This document shows, piece by piece, positions 50,884 through 60,442 of a stretch of DNA of 64,000 nt. Origin of the DNA: Paracoccus alcaliphilus. Lineage in GTDB: Bacteria > Pseudomonadota > Alphaproteobacteria > Rhodobacterales > Rhodobacteraceae. The stretch lies in NCBI RefSeq assembly GCF_028553725.1, contig NZ_CP067124.1, positions 878,001-942,000 of the forward strand. The letters run 5' to 3'. Positions within the stretch are counted from its first letter, which is position 1. Each line of letters begins with the position of its first letter. The notes beneath the pieces are model-generated. The model did no database searches and was not told the DNA's origin. It saw only the letters and a list, made by a program, of their open reading frames with translations. The translations under genes were made by a program, and so were the position numbers.

Positions 50884-51675
50884 AGGGTGTGTCAAAACCC
50901 GGCGGTGTGCTATGCTTTCTCGACGTCGGGAGGGCAAACCATGACCGGTTTCATCGAAGGTGTGCCGCCGGGCCAGACGTTGCTGTTCCCGGATCGGCTC
51001 GACGACCGGATTGGTGAGGATGACCTTGTCCGCGTTGTCGCTCTTTTCGTCAATGAGCTTGATCTGCTGGCCCTCGGATTCGACCGCGCCCTTGCCGCGA
51101 GGACCGGGCGGCCGGGCTATCATCCGGCGACGCTTCTGAAGCTCTTCATTTATGGCTATCTGAACCGCATCCCGTCGAGCCGGCGGCTCGAGCGCGAGGC
51201 CGGGCGGAATGTTGAGGTCATGTGGCTGACAGGACGCCTGACGCCTGACCACAAGACGATCGCGGAGTTCCGGCGCACTAACGGCGGCGCCATCCGCAAG
51301 ACCTGCGCCCGGTTCGTAGAACTGTGCCGGCGGATCGACGTGCTGAAGGGCGACTGCGTTGCCATCGACGGCAGCAAGTTCAAGGCGGTCAACAATCGCG
51401 ACAGGAACTTCACCAGAAACAAGATCGCCAGCCGCTTGGCCCATCTGGAGGCCGATGTCGAACGCTACATCGACGAGATGGTGCGCATCGACCGGCAGGA
51501 GGAAGGCGAGTCATCCGGCGGCTGATGCAGGCCATTTCGGCCTGATCTGTGGCGCGTCTGTACTTCACGCTTGAAGTCTGTTTGGCGGCCGGTCGAAGCG
51601 CTGGACGAAAGCGGCAGCCTGCGGCTCTTAAAGTCCCTCGCAAATCACGTGCCACCAAGGGTTCTGACACACCCT
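50884..51675 (+). mobile_element. Internally deleted IS1182-family element
   Basis: The ends are a 17-bp inverted repeat with one mismatch (AGGGTGTGTCAAAACCC at 50884-50900; GGGTTCTGACACACCCT at 51659-51675). The element is 792 bp, about half the usual IS1182 length, because the 3' part of the transposase is missing. No target duplication is visible. With both ends intact it could in principle be mobilised by a full-length relative. Confidence 0.8.
50941..51525 (+). pseudogene. IS1182-family transposase, N-terminal part only
   Basis: The 194-residue ORF starts MTGFIEGVPPGQTLLFPDRLDDRIGEDDLVRVVALFVNELDLLALGF and continues GYHPATLLKLFIYGYLNRIPSSRRLEREAGRNVEVMWLTGRLTPDHKTIAEFRRTNGGAIRKTCARFVELCR. 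The first catalytic Asp (VAIDGSKFKAVNNRDRNFTRNKI) is present. It ends at EEGESSGG where homology is lost; a complete transposase has roughly 450 residues, so the later catalytic residues are gone. Confidence 0.85.
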
Positions 51676-51834
51676 CAGCCCATTGTGGTCTGGCCGCCTG
51701 CCTCGCGAAGGGGTCGGCGGCATCGACAAAGGTCTGGGCACGATCCCGGTCGAGCGGCGAGGATTCGGGCCAAGCGCAGGGTGCGCGTGTGTCGGGATGG
51801 ATATGGTCGTCCGGTGACGGGAAGCCGGGCCGGG

Positions 51835-52275
51835 CTATTGCGTCAGCGACACGATGCGGCGGGTGGCGGCGGCATAGCCTTCGATCCCCAGCCCGGCGAT
51901 CACCCCATCCGCCCGCAGCGAGACATAGGAATGATGGCGGAACGATTCGCGCTTGTGGACCTGACTGATATGGACCTCGATCACAGGGCCCTCGAAGGTG
52001 TTCAGCGCATCGAGGATCGCGACCGAGGTATGGGTCAGCGCGGCGGGGTTGATGACGATGCCGCAGGCGTCCTCTCGCGCTTCGTGGATCCAGTCCACGA
52101 TCTGGCCTTCGTAATTCGATTGCAGCAGCCGGATCTGATAGCCGGGGGCGACATCGCGGCACAGCAGTTCGACATCCTCCAGCGTCTCGCGGCCATAGAT
52201 TTCGGGTTGGCGCTTGCCCAGCAGGTTCAGGTTCGGCCCGTTCAGAACATAGATCGTCGGCATTGTTTTCCCCAT
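51835..52275 (-). CDS. aroQ: Type II 3-dehydroquinate dehydratase
   Basis: The 146-residue enzyme of the shikimate pathway shows all family blocks: [17 protein letters not shown] with the catalytic Arg and lid Tyr (about 8-24), [32 protein letters not shown], and [20 protein letters not shown] with the catalytic His. It removes water from 3-dehydroquinate to give 3-dehydroshikimate in the cytoplasm. It is preceded by asparaginase on the same strand, 14 bp away. Confidence 0.95.
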   Translation of the reverse strand: MGKTMPTIYVLNGPNLNLLGKRQPEIYGRETLEDVELLCRDVAPGYQIRLLQSNYEGQIVDWIHEAREDACGIVINPAALTHTSVAILDALNTFEGPVIEVHISQVHKRESFRHHSYVSLRADGVIAGLGIEGYAAATRRIVSLTQ

Positions 52276-52289
52276 CGTCGCCCCGATGA

Positions 52290-53450
52290 TTAGCCTGTCG
52301 CGCCGCCGCTGTCAGCCCCGTGGCCGCGACATTCGCCCCAAAGGTTGCGCCCGATCAGCGCCTTGACCTGATCGCGGTTCCAGCCGTGATGATCGGCGGC
52401 AGAGAGCAGGATCTGCGTCTTGGCAAATGCGGCCATCGGGGTCATGTCCCCGGCGCTGATCGCGCCGGTCCCGGCCAGCCACGCCCCGGCGGCATAGTGG
52501 AACGCACCCACGCTGCCCCCGGTCACGCGGGTTGCGGCGACGATCACCACCCCGGCCTCTGCGGCGTCGGCCAGCGCCTGCCGGATGGCGCCCTGCGTGC
52601 CTGCGGGGAAATTGCCCTCTCCATAGCCCAGCAGGATCAGGGCACGGGGGCCGGTCGCGGTCACAGCGCGGATCATCTGCGCCAGAAAGGCATCGCTGGC
52701 GGGGAAGGCGTCGATCTGCGCCACCGGATGCGCGTCGATGGTGGCGGCGATGGCGCGCAGCTGATCGCGGGCAAGGGCCAGCGCGGCGGGATGGTCCAGC
52801 GAGATATCGGCACGCGGCGCGGGCAGGGCGGGTTCATGCAGGGTGGTGCCGGTGCCAAGCTGCGCCAATGGCGGCAGATGCGGGCTGGCGAAGGCGTCGA
52901 AGCGGATCGTGCTGGCCTTCACGATGCGGTTGGCGCGAAACAGCCTGCCGTCGAAAAAGGCGGTGACTTCGGGCAGGCGCAGTTCCATGCAGGCCAGAGC
53001 GCCGGCCAGATTGGCGAAGGCGTCGCTGCCGGCGTTCAGCACCAGCCCCTGCGGGGTTTCGCGAAACAGCGGCAGTTGCGAGCCGGTCAGGATCACCGGC
53101 TTGGACAGCGCGGCGCGCGTCTGATCCCCGGCCACGTTCAGCAGCATCGGCAGCGCCGCGCCGGTGAAATCCAGCGTATCGGTGCCGTGCAGGATCAGGA
53201 AACCGTCGAAATCGGCGTAGCGATTCAGGATATGCCCGGCCATCCGGCACCAGTCACGCGGTTGCAGATCGGTGCTGTCCAGCGTGTCGGCACCATCCGC
53301 GAAATGCAGATCCAGCGCAGGCAGGCGGGCCACCAGCGCGGGCATCAGCAGGGATCGCGCGGCGCGGGCGAAATCGGCGGCGGGCATGGGCGCAAGCGGC
53401 TGACCCACGCAGGAAATCGTGCCGCCGGTATTGATGATGCAGATCCTCAT
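52290..53450 (-). CDS. L-asparaginase
   Basis: Starting at [14 protein letters not shown] the product is 386 residues. The two catalytic Thr motifs are present: NTGGTIS (about 7-13) and [14 protein letters not shown] (about 87-100), as is TGSQLPL. There is no signal peptide, so it is a cytoplasmic enzyme converting asparagine to aspartate and ammonia. A C-terminal extension of about 50 residues ([39 protein letters not shown]) resembles that of some Rhodobacterales asparaginases. Confidence 0.88.
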   Translation of the reverse strand: MRICIINTGGTISCVGQPLAPMPAADFARAARSLLMPALVARLPALDLHFADGADTLDSTDLQPRDWCRMAGHILNRYADFDGFLILHGTDTLDFTGAALPMLLNVAGDQTRAALSKPVILTGSQLPLFRETPQGLVLNAGSDAFANLAGALACMELRLPEVTAFFDGRLFRANRIVKASTIRFDAFASPHLPPLAQLGTGTTLHEPALPAPRADISLDHPAALALARDQLRAIAATIDAHPVAQIDAFPASDAFLAQMIRAVTATGPRALILLGYGEGNFPAGTQGAIRQALADAAEAGVVIVAATRVTGGSVGAFHYAAGAWLAGTGAISAGDMTPMAAFAKTQILLSAADHHGWNRDQVKALIGRNLWGECRGHGADSGGATG

Positions 53451-53511
53451 CGCCCGCCTTTTGCTGGTCCCACGCGATTGATAGCCGCGCGGGCCGCCTG
53501 ACGCCAGCCGC

Positions 53512-54057
53512 TCAGAAGCCTTGATGGGTTTTGAGGAACTCGGCCTCTTCCGGGGTATCCTCGCGCCCCAGCACGCGGTTGCGATGCGGAAAGCGGCCAA
53601 AGCGGGCGATGATGTCGCGATGCTGATGGGCGTAATCCAGCGCGCTCTCATCGCCAAGCGCCTGATACAGCGCGACCGAGCGGTCCTGATCGGCCAGATC
53701 CTCGCTGTGCTCAAAGGGCAGATACAGAAATTGCCGCCCGACGGTGTCCAACTCGTCATCAAAGCCGCGATCCACCGCCATGCGGGCATGTTTCAGCGCC
53801 AGATCGTTGCTTTCAAAGCTGCGCGGGTCGCCCCGGAACATGTTGCGCGGGAACTGGTCCAGCACCACCACCAGCGCCAGAACGTCTTGCGCCGATTGCG
53901 CCCAGTCGTCCAGCTCGCCTTTGTGGGCGGCCTCGTAGGTGGGGCCGAATTCGCGGGCGATGCGGCGGTCGAACTCGTCCGATTTGACGAACCAGTGCGG
54001 GCGCGTGTCGTCCGAGAACCAGAAATTGCGCACATCGGCGGCGGTCTTGATGGTCAT
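53512..54057 (-). CDS. DUF924-family protein
   Basis: Starting at MTIKTAADVRNFWFSDDTRPHWFVKSDEFD the product is 181 residues, the standard DUF924 length. The family has a TPR-like helical fold with conserved VVLDQFPRNMFRGDPRSFESND (about 62-83) and FLYLPFEHSEDLADQ. Its function is unknown. It lies 11 bp downstream of pirin on the same strand with GGAGGA before its start. Confidence 0.85.
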   Translation of the reverse strand: MTIKTAADVRNFWFSDDTRPHWFVKSDEFDRRIAREFGPTYEAAHKGELDDWAQSAQDVLALVVVLDQFPRNMFRGDPRSFESNDLALKHARMAVDRGFDDELDTVGRQFLYLPFEHSEDLADQDRSVALYQALGDESALDYAHQHRDIIARFGRFPHRNRVLGREDTPEEAEFLKTHQGF

Positions 54058-54068
54058 GCTGTCCTCCT

Positions 54069-55004
54069 TCATTGCGGCAGCGGGATATGTTCGTCGCGGT
54101 CGCCCGTGGGCAGATCGAATAATCCCCGACCCCAACGCTCGGCCTGCCATTGGCGTTTCGCCTCGTCTATGCGTTCCTTCGACGAGGCGACGAAATTCCA
54201 CCAGATATAGCGCGGCCCGTTCAGCGTCGCACCCCCCAGCGCCATCAGCCGCGCGCCCCGGTCGCCCGCCTGAACGGTGATCGCGTCGCCGGGGCGGAAA
54301 ACCATCATCTGCCCGGCCTGAAATTCCTGCCCGGCGATGTGGATGCTGCCCTCGGTGATATAAATGCCGCGGTCCTCGTGCTCGGTGGGCAGCGGGAAAC
54401 GCGCCCGCGCGGCCAGCGTCACGTCCAGATAAAAGGTTTCGGAAAACATCGTCGCGGGCGCCTGCTGGCCATAGGCGTGACCAAGGATCAGCCGGGCATT
54501 GATGCCCTGATCGGTGATGTCCGGCAGATCGTCCTTGCCGTGATGTTCGAAGATGGGTTCCATGTCCTCGTGGTTTTCGGGCAGGGCGATCCATGTCTGG
54601 ATGCCGAACAGGCTGTTCGGCCCCTGCCGCGCCTGCGCCGAGGTGCGCTCGGAATGGGTCACGCCCTTGCCCGCGACCATCCAGTTCAGCGCGCCGGGGC
54701 GGATGATCTGGTCGCTGCCGATGCTGTCGCGGTGGTGGAAATCGCCGCGATAGAGATAGGTGACGGTGCCCAGCCCGATATGGGGATGCGGGCGCACGTC
54801 GATGCCTTGCCCGGTCAGGAACTCGGCCGGGCCTGCCTGATCGAAGAAGATGAAGGGGCCGACCATCTGTCGTTTGGGCGCGGGCAGGGCGCGGCGGACC
54901 TCGAATCCGCCGATATCGCGGGCGCGGGGGATGATCAGGGTCTCGATGGCGTCCGGGCCGATCTCGTCGGGGCAGCCCGGTGTCAGGGCGGGGTTCCAGC
55001 TCAT
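54069..55004 (-). CDS. Pirin-family protein
   Basis: The 311-residue bicupin shows the pirin iron site: RPHPHIGLGTVTYLYRGDFHHRDS (two His near 73-75) and GVTHSERTS (His and Glu near 118-120). Pirins bind Fe and some act as quercetinases or redox-sensing cofactors. It is the first gene of a pirin-DUF924 pair and is divergent from the quinone-stress cluster, whose chemistry is related. Confidence 0.9.
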   Translation of the reverse strand: MSWNPALTPGCPDEIGPDAIETLIIPRARDIGGFEVRRALPAPKRQMVGPFIFFDQAGPAEFLTGQGIDVRPHPHIGLGTVTYLYRGDFHHRDSIGSDQIIRPGALNWMVAGKGVTHSERTSAQARQGPNSLFGIQTWIALPENHEDMEPIFEHHGKDDLPDITDQGINARLILGHAYGQQAPATMFSETFYLDVTLAARARFPLPTEHEDRGIYITEGSIHIAGQEFQAGQMMVFRPGDAITVQAGDRGARLMALGGATLNGPRYIWWNFVASSKERIDEAKRQWQAERWGRGLFDLPTGDRDEHIPLPQ

Positions 55005-55164
55005 GGCGTCCTCTCGGTTGCTGCTATGAAGGGTAGTGGCGGGACGGGCGAACACAAAGCATTAATGCGTTCTGGAAAACCGAACGCGGGGTTGCGGCGT
55101 TACACCGATGGCAAGGGCGCGTGGCATGACGCATCTTGGGCGCGAACGACAAGCGGAGGCGAAG

Positions 55165-56688
55165 ATGACCAGCGGCATCCACCACGTCACGGCGATCACG
55201 CGCAATGTGCAGGACAATGTCGATTTCTGGATGGGCTTTCTGGGGCTGGATCTGGTCAAGCAGACGGGCGGCTTCGAGGATGCCGAGCAGTTGCACCTGT
55301 TCTATGGCAACCCCGAGGGCGCGCCCGGCACGCTGGTCAGCTTTCTGGTCTGGCAGGATGGGGCGCGGGGCCGCGCCGGGCTGGGGCAGGTGACCGAGAT
55401 CGCCCTGCGCATCCCCCGCGCCCGGATCGGCGACTGGCTGACCCGCGCCATGCAGCACCGGATCAGCGTCGAAGGCCCATCGCGCGAATTCGGCGAACCC
55501 GTGCTGCGGCTGAAGGATCCTGACGGCATCATCGTCAAGCTGGTCGGAACGGATATCGCCGATGGCGGCTGGCCCGCCGCGCCCCGGGGTCTGCGGGCGG
55601 TGACGATCTGGTCGGATGTGCCGGAACAAAGCGCGGCATTCCTGTCGCAATTCGGATATCAGACCGGCCCGGTCGAGGGCGCGGTGCAGCGTCTGGTCTC
55701 GGGCCGTGACGCGCTGGATATCCGCGATGCGACGGGTTTCGTGCCGGGCATACCGGGCACCGGCATCATCGACCACGTCGCGCTGCGTGTGCCGGATCTG
55801 GCCGCGATCAACGCCCATCGCGACCGGCTGGCGGCGCGGAACCTGCACGAGACGAACGCCCATGACCGCAAGTATTTCCACTCGCTCTATCTGCGCGAAC
55901 CTGGAGAGACGCTGATCGAGCTGGCCACGGAAGGCCCCGGAATGACCGTTGACGAGGCGCCCGGCCAGTTGGGCCGGGTGCTGATGATTCCACCCCATTT
56001 CGCAGCCCGCGCCGATGATCTGCGTGTGATGCTGCCGCAATTCGCCCGACCGGGCGAGGAAAGGAGACCGATGCGCGATCTTCCCTTTGTTCACCGCTTT
56101 CAGCAGCCTGACGATCCCGACGGCTCGGTCATGCTGCTGCTGCATGGTACCGGCGGCAATGAATCCGACCTGATGCCGCTGGCCCACCGGATCGCGCCGC
56201 GTGCGACGCTGCTGGGTCTGCGGGGCCGTTCGACCGAGGAAGGCGTGGCGCGGTTCTTTCGCCGCATCTCGATGACCAGCTTCGATCAGGACGATATCCG
56301 GGCCGAGGCCGCCGCCTTCGACGCCTTCTGGCAGGGCGCGATGGCGGGCTATGGGCTGGAGGCAGGCCGCGTCACTGTCATGGGCTATTCCAACGGCGCG
56401 AATTTCGCGGGCGCGGTGATGGCGCTGGCCCCGGGTCTGATCCGCCGCGCGATCCTGATGCGGCCGATGCTGGTGCTGGAGCAGCCGCCGCAGGTCGATC
56501 TGGCCGGCGTCAGGGTGCTGACATTGACCGGCACGCGCGACCCTTACGGAACCCATGCCCCTGCGCTGAACGACTGGCTGACGGCCAGCGGCGCGGAACT
56601 GGATGCCTGCGCCGTCGAGGCGGGACACGAGCTGTCGCAGGATGATCTGACGGCGGCACAGGACTGGATGGAAAGGAACCCGACATGA
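55165..56688 (+). CDS. Fused ring-cleaving VOC dioxygenase and carboxylesterase (MhqO-MhqD fusion)
   Basis: Starting at MTSGIHHVTAITRNVQDNVDFWMGFLGLDLVKQTGG, the 507-residue protein has two parts. Residues 1-302 are an MhqO-type ring-cleaving dioxygenase with two VOC units (metal ligands include His in GIHHV and HVALRVPD, and Glu in GETLIELATEGP). Residues 303-507 are an MhqD/YodD-type carboxylesterase: VMLLLHGTGGNESDLMPLAHRI, LLGLRGRSTEEG, nucleophile VMGYSNGANF (Ser about 412) and catalytic His in GHELSQDD. In Bacillus these are separate neighbours in the MhqR regulon for hydroquinone/catechol stress. An excellent ribosome-binding site and in-frame ATG exist at the domain boundary (56071), so a separate esterase may also be made. 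Confidence 0.85.
   Translation: MTSGIHHVTAITRNVQDNVDFWMGFLGLDLVKQTGGFEDAEQLHLFYGNPEGAPGTLVSFLVWQDGARGRAGLGQVTEIALRIPRARIGDWLTRAMQHRISVEGPSREFGEPVLRLKDPDGIIVKLVGTDIADGGWPAAPRGLRAVTIWSDVPEQSAAFLSQFGYQTGPVEGAVQRLVSGRDALDIRDATGFVPGIPGTGIIDHVALRVPDLAAINAHRDRLAARNLHETNAHDRKYFHSLYLREPGETLIELATEGPGMTVDEAPGQLGRVLMIPPHFAARADDLRVMLPQFARPGEERRPMRDLPFVHRFQQPDDPDGSVMLLLHGTGGNESDLMPLAHRIAPRATLLGLRGRSTEEGVARFFRRISMTSFDQDDIRAEAAAFDAFWQGAMAGYGLEAGRVTVMGYSNGANFAGAVMALAPGLIRRAILMRPMLVLEQPPQVDLAGVRVLTLTGTRDPYGTHAPALNDWLTASGAELDACAVEAGHELSQDDLTAAQDWMERNPT
56057..56073 (+). promoter_or_regulatory. Internal ribosome-binding site and in-frame ATG at the fusion boundary
   Basis: AGGAAAGGAGACCG precedes ATG 56071 inside the fused gene, in frame and exactly where the esterase homology begins (MRDLPFVHRF). 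It looks like the original start region of a once separate esterase gene. Confidence 0.6.
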
Positions 56689-57005
56689 CCGAGATCACCG
56701 TCACCAAAGAGGAAACCGGTCCGCGCGCCGGGCGCTATGTCGCCCGCGTCGCGGGGATCGAGGCCGAGGCCGAACTGACCTTTACCCATCGCGGGCCGGG
56801 CCGGATCAGTGCCGATCACACCGGCGCGCCGGATGAATTGCGCGGCACCGGCGCGGCATTGGCGCTGGTCCGCTTCATGGTGCAGGATGCGCGGGACGGG
56901 GGGTTCCGGATCATACCGCTGTGCCCCTATGTGCAGGCGCAATATGCGAAGAACCCCGACTGGGCGGATGTGTTCACCACCCAGCCGGGAGAGGCGCCGG
57001 GCTGA
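56685..57005 (+). CDS. GNAT-family N-acetyltransferase (YjdJ/COG2388 type)
   Basis: The 106-residue protein has the short GNAT pattern of this group: EAELTFTHRGPGRISADHTGAPDELRGTGAALALVRFMVQDARDGGFRIIPLCPYVQAQYAKNPDWADVF, where RGTGAA is the acetyl-CoA loop and CPYVQAQYAKNPDWADV the conserved tail. Its start overlaps the stop of the fused gene (ATGA), so it is translated with it. Confidence 0.85.
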   Translation: MTEITVTKEETGPRAGRYVARVAGIEAEAELTFTHRGPGRISADHTGAPDELRGTGAALALVRFMVQDARDGGFRIIPLCPYVQAQYAKNPDWADVFTTQPGEAPG

Positions 57006-57014
57006 CCCGGCCCC

Positions 57015-57776
57015 TCAGATCATCGCGAACCGGGTGCCCCAGGGGTCGTGCAGCACCTGACCGGCGCGGTCGGGGGCGTTCAGCACGATTTCGGCCAGCC
57101 CGGTCATCTGCGGATCGCGGGGCCGGGCGTCGCGGCTATTCCAGACATTGCCCGCAAGCTGGTGGTGATAGCCGTTCCAGCCATACCACGCGCCCCCCGG
57201 CCCGTCGAAGGTCCGCGTCAGGCCCAGATCGCCGCGAAAGAACGCATCGGCACGGTCGATATCGCCGACCTGCAGATGGACGTGGCCGATGCTGCCGTCC
57301 TGCGGCACGCCCTGCCATTCGCCGGGCGAGGCTTGCGACAGCTCGGTCAGGTCCAGACGATGAGTGAACATCTCGATCCGGTCGCCGTCGCGGGTCCATT
57401 CCGAGGGCGGGCGGTCCCAATAGATCTCGATGCCGTTGCCCTCGGGGTCGTCCAGATACAGCGCCTCGCTGACGCCGTGATCGGATGCACCGGTCAGCCG
57501 GATATCTTGATCGGGGGCGTGACGCAGCCAACGGCCCAGATCGGCGCGTTCCGGCAGCAGGAAGGCGGTGTGGAACAACCCCGCCTGTCGGGGATCGCGG
57601 GGCCGGGCTGCCGCGTCATGCCGCAGCTCGATCAGGGTGCGATCCGCCGTGCCCAGCCGCCGCGTCGCATCATCACCGCCCTGCGGTTTCAACCCCAAGG
57701 CGCGTTCATAGAAATCCGCCATGCCGAGCAGGTCGCGCACCGTCAAGGCGACGTGGTCGATGGCCATATTGGTCAT
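57015..57776 (-). CDS. VOC-family dioxygenase (CatE-like)
   Basis: The start at MTNMAIDHVALTVRDLLG (AAGGAGG upstream) gives 253 residues with two VOC units. Putative metal ligands are His in AIDHVALT (about 8), His in GSIGHVHLQVGD and Glu in NGIEIYWDRP. This length and the FHTAFLLPERADLGRWLRH pattern match catechol-2,3-dioxygenase-like proteins such as Bacillus CatE. It is transcribed after the FMN reductase and second mhqO-type gene on the minus strand. Confidence 0.78.
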   Translation of the reverse strand: MTNMAIDHVALTVRDLLGMADFYERALGLKPQGGDDATRRLGTADRTLIELRHDAAARPRDPRQAGLFHTAFLLPERADLGRWLRHAPDQDIRLTGASDHGVSEALYLDDPEGNGIEIYWDRPPSEWTRDGDRIEMFTHRLDLTELSQASPGEWQGVPQDGSIGHVHLQVGDIDRADAFFRGDLGLTRTFDGPGGAWYGWNGYHHQLAGNVWNSRDARPRDPQMTGLAEIVLNAPDRAGQVLHDPWGTRFAMI

Positions 57777-57810
57777 GCTGTCCTCCTTGTGGGTCATGCC
57801 CGGTATCACC

Positions 57811-58353
57811 TCAGCCGATGCTGGCGGCGAAGCCTGCCACGAACTCGGCCAGCCGCTTGCGCGTCGCCTGATCCGTCAGGTTGCCATCGGCGTCGAACAG
57901 ATCGCCCGCGCGCGACACCATCAGTCGCCCGTCCCACCATGGCCGCATGTTCAGCGTCCGCAGCACCTGCAACCAGTGGGTCTGTGCCAGAGTGGTGCCG
58001 AAATTGCCGGGCGAGGCGCCGGTGACCGCGACCGGCTTGCCCTTGAACAGCCGCAGGCCGTCGCCGCGCGACATCCAGTCGATGGCGTTCTTGAAGGTGC
58101 CGGGAATGCCGTTGTTGTATTCCGGCGTGACCAGCAGCAACCCATCGGCCCCGGCCAGCTGCGCATTCAGCGTGGCAACGGCGGTGGGGGTGCCGTTCGC
58201 GGCCTCGTCATCGCCATCATAAAGCGGCACCCCGGCGATCGAGCCGATGATGATCTCGACCCCATCGGGGGCCAGTTCGGCGGCGGCCCGCAGCAGACCG
58301 GAGTTGAACGAGGCGCGGCGCAGGCTGCCCGACAGGCCAAGGATCTTCGTCAT
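57811..58353 (-). CDS. NADPH-dependent FMN reductase (quinone/azo reductase family)
   Basis: The 180-residue flavodoxin-like protein has the FMN-phosphate loop LSGSLRRASFNSGLL (about 6-20) and the LLLVTPEYNNGIPGTFKNAIDWMSR motif (about 74-98) typical of NAD(P)H quinone, azo and chromate reductases. Two-electron reduction of quinones protects cells from redox cycling, matching its neighbours. Confidence 0.88.
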   Translation of the reverse strand: MTKILGLSGSLRRASFNSGLLRAAAELAPDGVEIIIGSIAGVPLYDGDDEAANGTPTAVATLNAQLAGADGLLLVTPEYNNGIPGTFKNAIDWMSRGDGLRLFKGKPVAVTGASPGNFGTTLAQTHWLQVLRTLNMRPWWDGRLMVSRAGDLFDADGNLTDQATRKRLAEFVAGFAASIG

Positions 58354-58423
58354 CTGTCACTTCCTTGCATCGTTGATGGGGACGGTTTCCCGCCCCCATG
58401 AGATGTTTGCGTCTGTCAGCCGG

Positions 58424-59365
58424 TTAGTCCAGCGGTTTCAGATTTGCCTCGATCCGGGCGCGCTGCGGTTCGAGGAAGGGCGGCAGGGACAGCGCCTCTC
58501 CCATCGTTTCGCGGGGTTCGTCCACATCGAAACCGGGATCGTCGCTCGCGATCTCGAACAGGTTGCCGCCCGGTTCGCGGAAATAGAGCGAGCGGAAATA
58601 GTAACGCTCGACCTCGCCGGAATTGGGCACCCGCATCTGGTTCAGATGCTGCGTCCAGTCGCGGATCGCGGGCTGGTCGGGCACGCGGAAGGCGACGTGA
58701 TGCACCGCGCCCGCGCCCTGTCGGGAGATGGGCAGGCCGGGCTGGACCGCGACATGCAGTTCCGCCGCCGCGCCGCCGTCGCCCATCTGGAATACATGGA
58801 TATGGCCGCTGCCGTCGGGGCTGGCGTAATCGCGGACCTTGCGCATGTTCATCACCTGCGTCAGCACCGCCTCGGTCGGGGCCAGTTCGGGGACCGAGAT
58901 GGTGATCGGCCCCAGCCCGCGGATCTGGTGCGGGGCGGGAACCGGGCTTTTCGCCCATGCCTCGCCCACCGGCTGCGGCGCCGCGACAAGGCGCAGGCGC
59001 TGGCCCTCGGGGTCCTCGACATCCAGACCGGCGCGACCGTCCTGCGTGGTGATCTGACCGGTTGCCACGCCCAGATCGGCCAGACGCGCGGCCCAGAAAT
59101 CCAGACTGTCCTCGGCCACCCTCAGTCCGGTGCGGCTGATCGAGCGGGTGCCGCGCCGTTCCCGCGCCACCGGCCAGTCGAAAAAGGTGATGTCGGTGCC
59201 CGGCGTGCCCGCGCCATCGGCGAAGAACAGGTGATAGGCCGAGGTGTCGTCCTGATTGACGGTCTTCTTGACCCGCCTGAGACCAAGGGTCTCGGTATAA
59301 AAACGGTTGTTGCCCGGCGCGTCGGCGGTGATCGCGGTCAGGTGGTGAATGCCGGTCAGTTGCAT
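58424..59365 (-). CDS. Ring-cleaving VOC dioxygenase (MhqO type)
   Basis: The 313-residue protein matches Mhq[65 protein letters not shown], a second VOC unit with [12 protein letters not shown], and the C-terminal [44 protein letters not shown]. It is a paralogue of the N-terminal part of the fused gene. It is the first gene on its strand, divergent from the LysR regulator across a 135-bp gap. Confidence 0.9.
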   Translation of the reverse strand: MQLTGIHHLTAITADAPGNNRFYTETLGLRRVKKTVNQDDTSAYHLFFADGAGTPGTDITFFDWPVARERRGTRSISRTGLRVAEDSLDFWAARLADLGVATGQITTQDGRAGLDVEDPEGQRLRLVAAPQPVGEAWAKSPVPAPHQIRGLGPITISVPELAPTEAVLTQVMNMRKVRDYASPDGSGHIHVFQMGDGGAAAELHVAVQPGLPISRQGAGAVHHVAFRVPDQPAIRDWTQHLNQMRVPNSGEVERYYFRSLYFREPGGNLFEIASDDPGFDVDEPRETMGEALSLPPFLEPQRARIEANLKPLD

Positions 59366-59500
59366 GGCGACCTCCTTTCAGGGGTGCGTGTTTGGGCTTG
59401 CCACCAATATGGCGCAGCCGGACCGTTCGTGGCAGGCGGTCATATCGCAAAGCCGCGTTCGGTTATTGCGAACGGCGCGGGGGCGGTTATGCTGTGCCGC

Positions 59501-60403
59501 ATGGGCTGGACGATCGCGGATATCGAGACCTTTCTGGCGGTGCTGGAGGCGGGCAGCATTTCGGGCGCTGCGGCGCGGGCGGATCTGTCGAAATCGGTCG
59601 TCAGCAAGCGGATCAGCGATTTCGAGGCCGCTTTAGGCGTACCGTTGTTTCTGCGCCATGCGGGCCGGATCACGCCCACCGACACCGCCCATGATCTGGC
59701 CGAACGCCTGCGCCCCGCCCTGTCGGAACTGATCGCGGCGACCGAAGGCGCTGCGGGCGCGCAGGCCGAATTGCGCGGACGCTTGCAGATCGCCGCACCG
59801 ATGAGCTTCGGCATCCGCCATCTGGGTCCGGTCATCGCCGGTTTCGCCCGCGCCCATCCGGGGTTGGAGATCGTGCTGGATTACGACGACCAGCTGACCG
59901 ATCTGGGCCGGGCGGGCTTTGACGTGGGGCTGCGGATCGGGCTGATGAAGGACAGCACGCTGATGGTGCGCCGGTTGTGCGAGGACCCCCGCGCGCTGGT
60001 CGCCAGCCCCGATTACCTGTCGCAGCACGGCGCGATCACCCGCCCCGAGGACCTGCGCGGGCACGAAATCATCGGCTATCGGAATGCCCGTCTGGCCGAG
60101 ATCTGGCCCTTTGGCGGCGATATTCCCCTGCCGCGCCCCGGCCGGATCACCGCCAATAATGGCGAGGCGATGCGTGATCTGGCGACGGGCGGCGCGGGGC
60201 TGGCGCTGCTGCCGCTGTTCATTGTCCATGACGCGATCCGCGACGGGCGGCTGGTGCGCCTGCTGCCGGACCTGCCGCAGCAACCCCTGCCGGTGAATAT
60301 CGTCTGGCCGCCGGTCAGGCCGATGCCGCGCAAGCTGCGCCTGTTCATCGACCATGTGACCGATGCCTTTGCCGATGACCCGCCCTGGCAACGCGGTCTA
60401 TGA
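59501..60403 (+). CDS. LysR-family transcriptional regulator
   Basis: Starting at MGWTIADIETFLAVLEAG the protein is 300 residues; an alternative ATG at 59489 adds four. The N-terminal helix-turn-helix (SISGAAARADLSKSVVSKRISDFEAALGVPLFLR, about 20-53) and the effector domain (LRGRLQIAAPMSFGIRHLGPVIAGFARAHPGLEI) are typical of the CrgA/AaeR-like branch. Divergence from the mhqO-type gene suggests it senses a quinone or aromatic compound and controls the dioxygenase-reductase operon. Confidence 0.9.
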   Translation: MGWTIADIETFLAVLEAGSISGAAARADLSKSVVSKRISDFEAALGVPLFLRHAGRITPTDTAHDLAERLRPALSELIAATEGAAGAQAELRGRLQIAAPMSFGIRHLGPVIAGFARAHPGLEIVLDYDDQLTDLGRAGFDVGLRIGLMKDSTLMVRRLCEDPRALVASPDYLSQHGAITRPEDLRGHEIIGYRNARLAEIWPFGGDIPLPRPGRITANNGEAMRDLATGGAGLALLPLFIVHDAIRDGRLVRLLPDLPQQPLPVNIVWPPVRPMPRKLRLFIDHVTDAFADDPPWQRGL

Positions 60404-60442
60404 TATGGGTGCGGCGGGGCAGTTGCGGAAGGAAATGACGCC

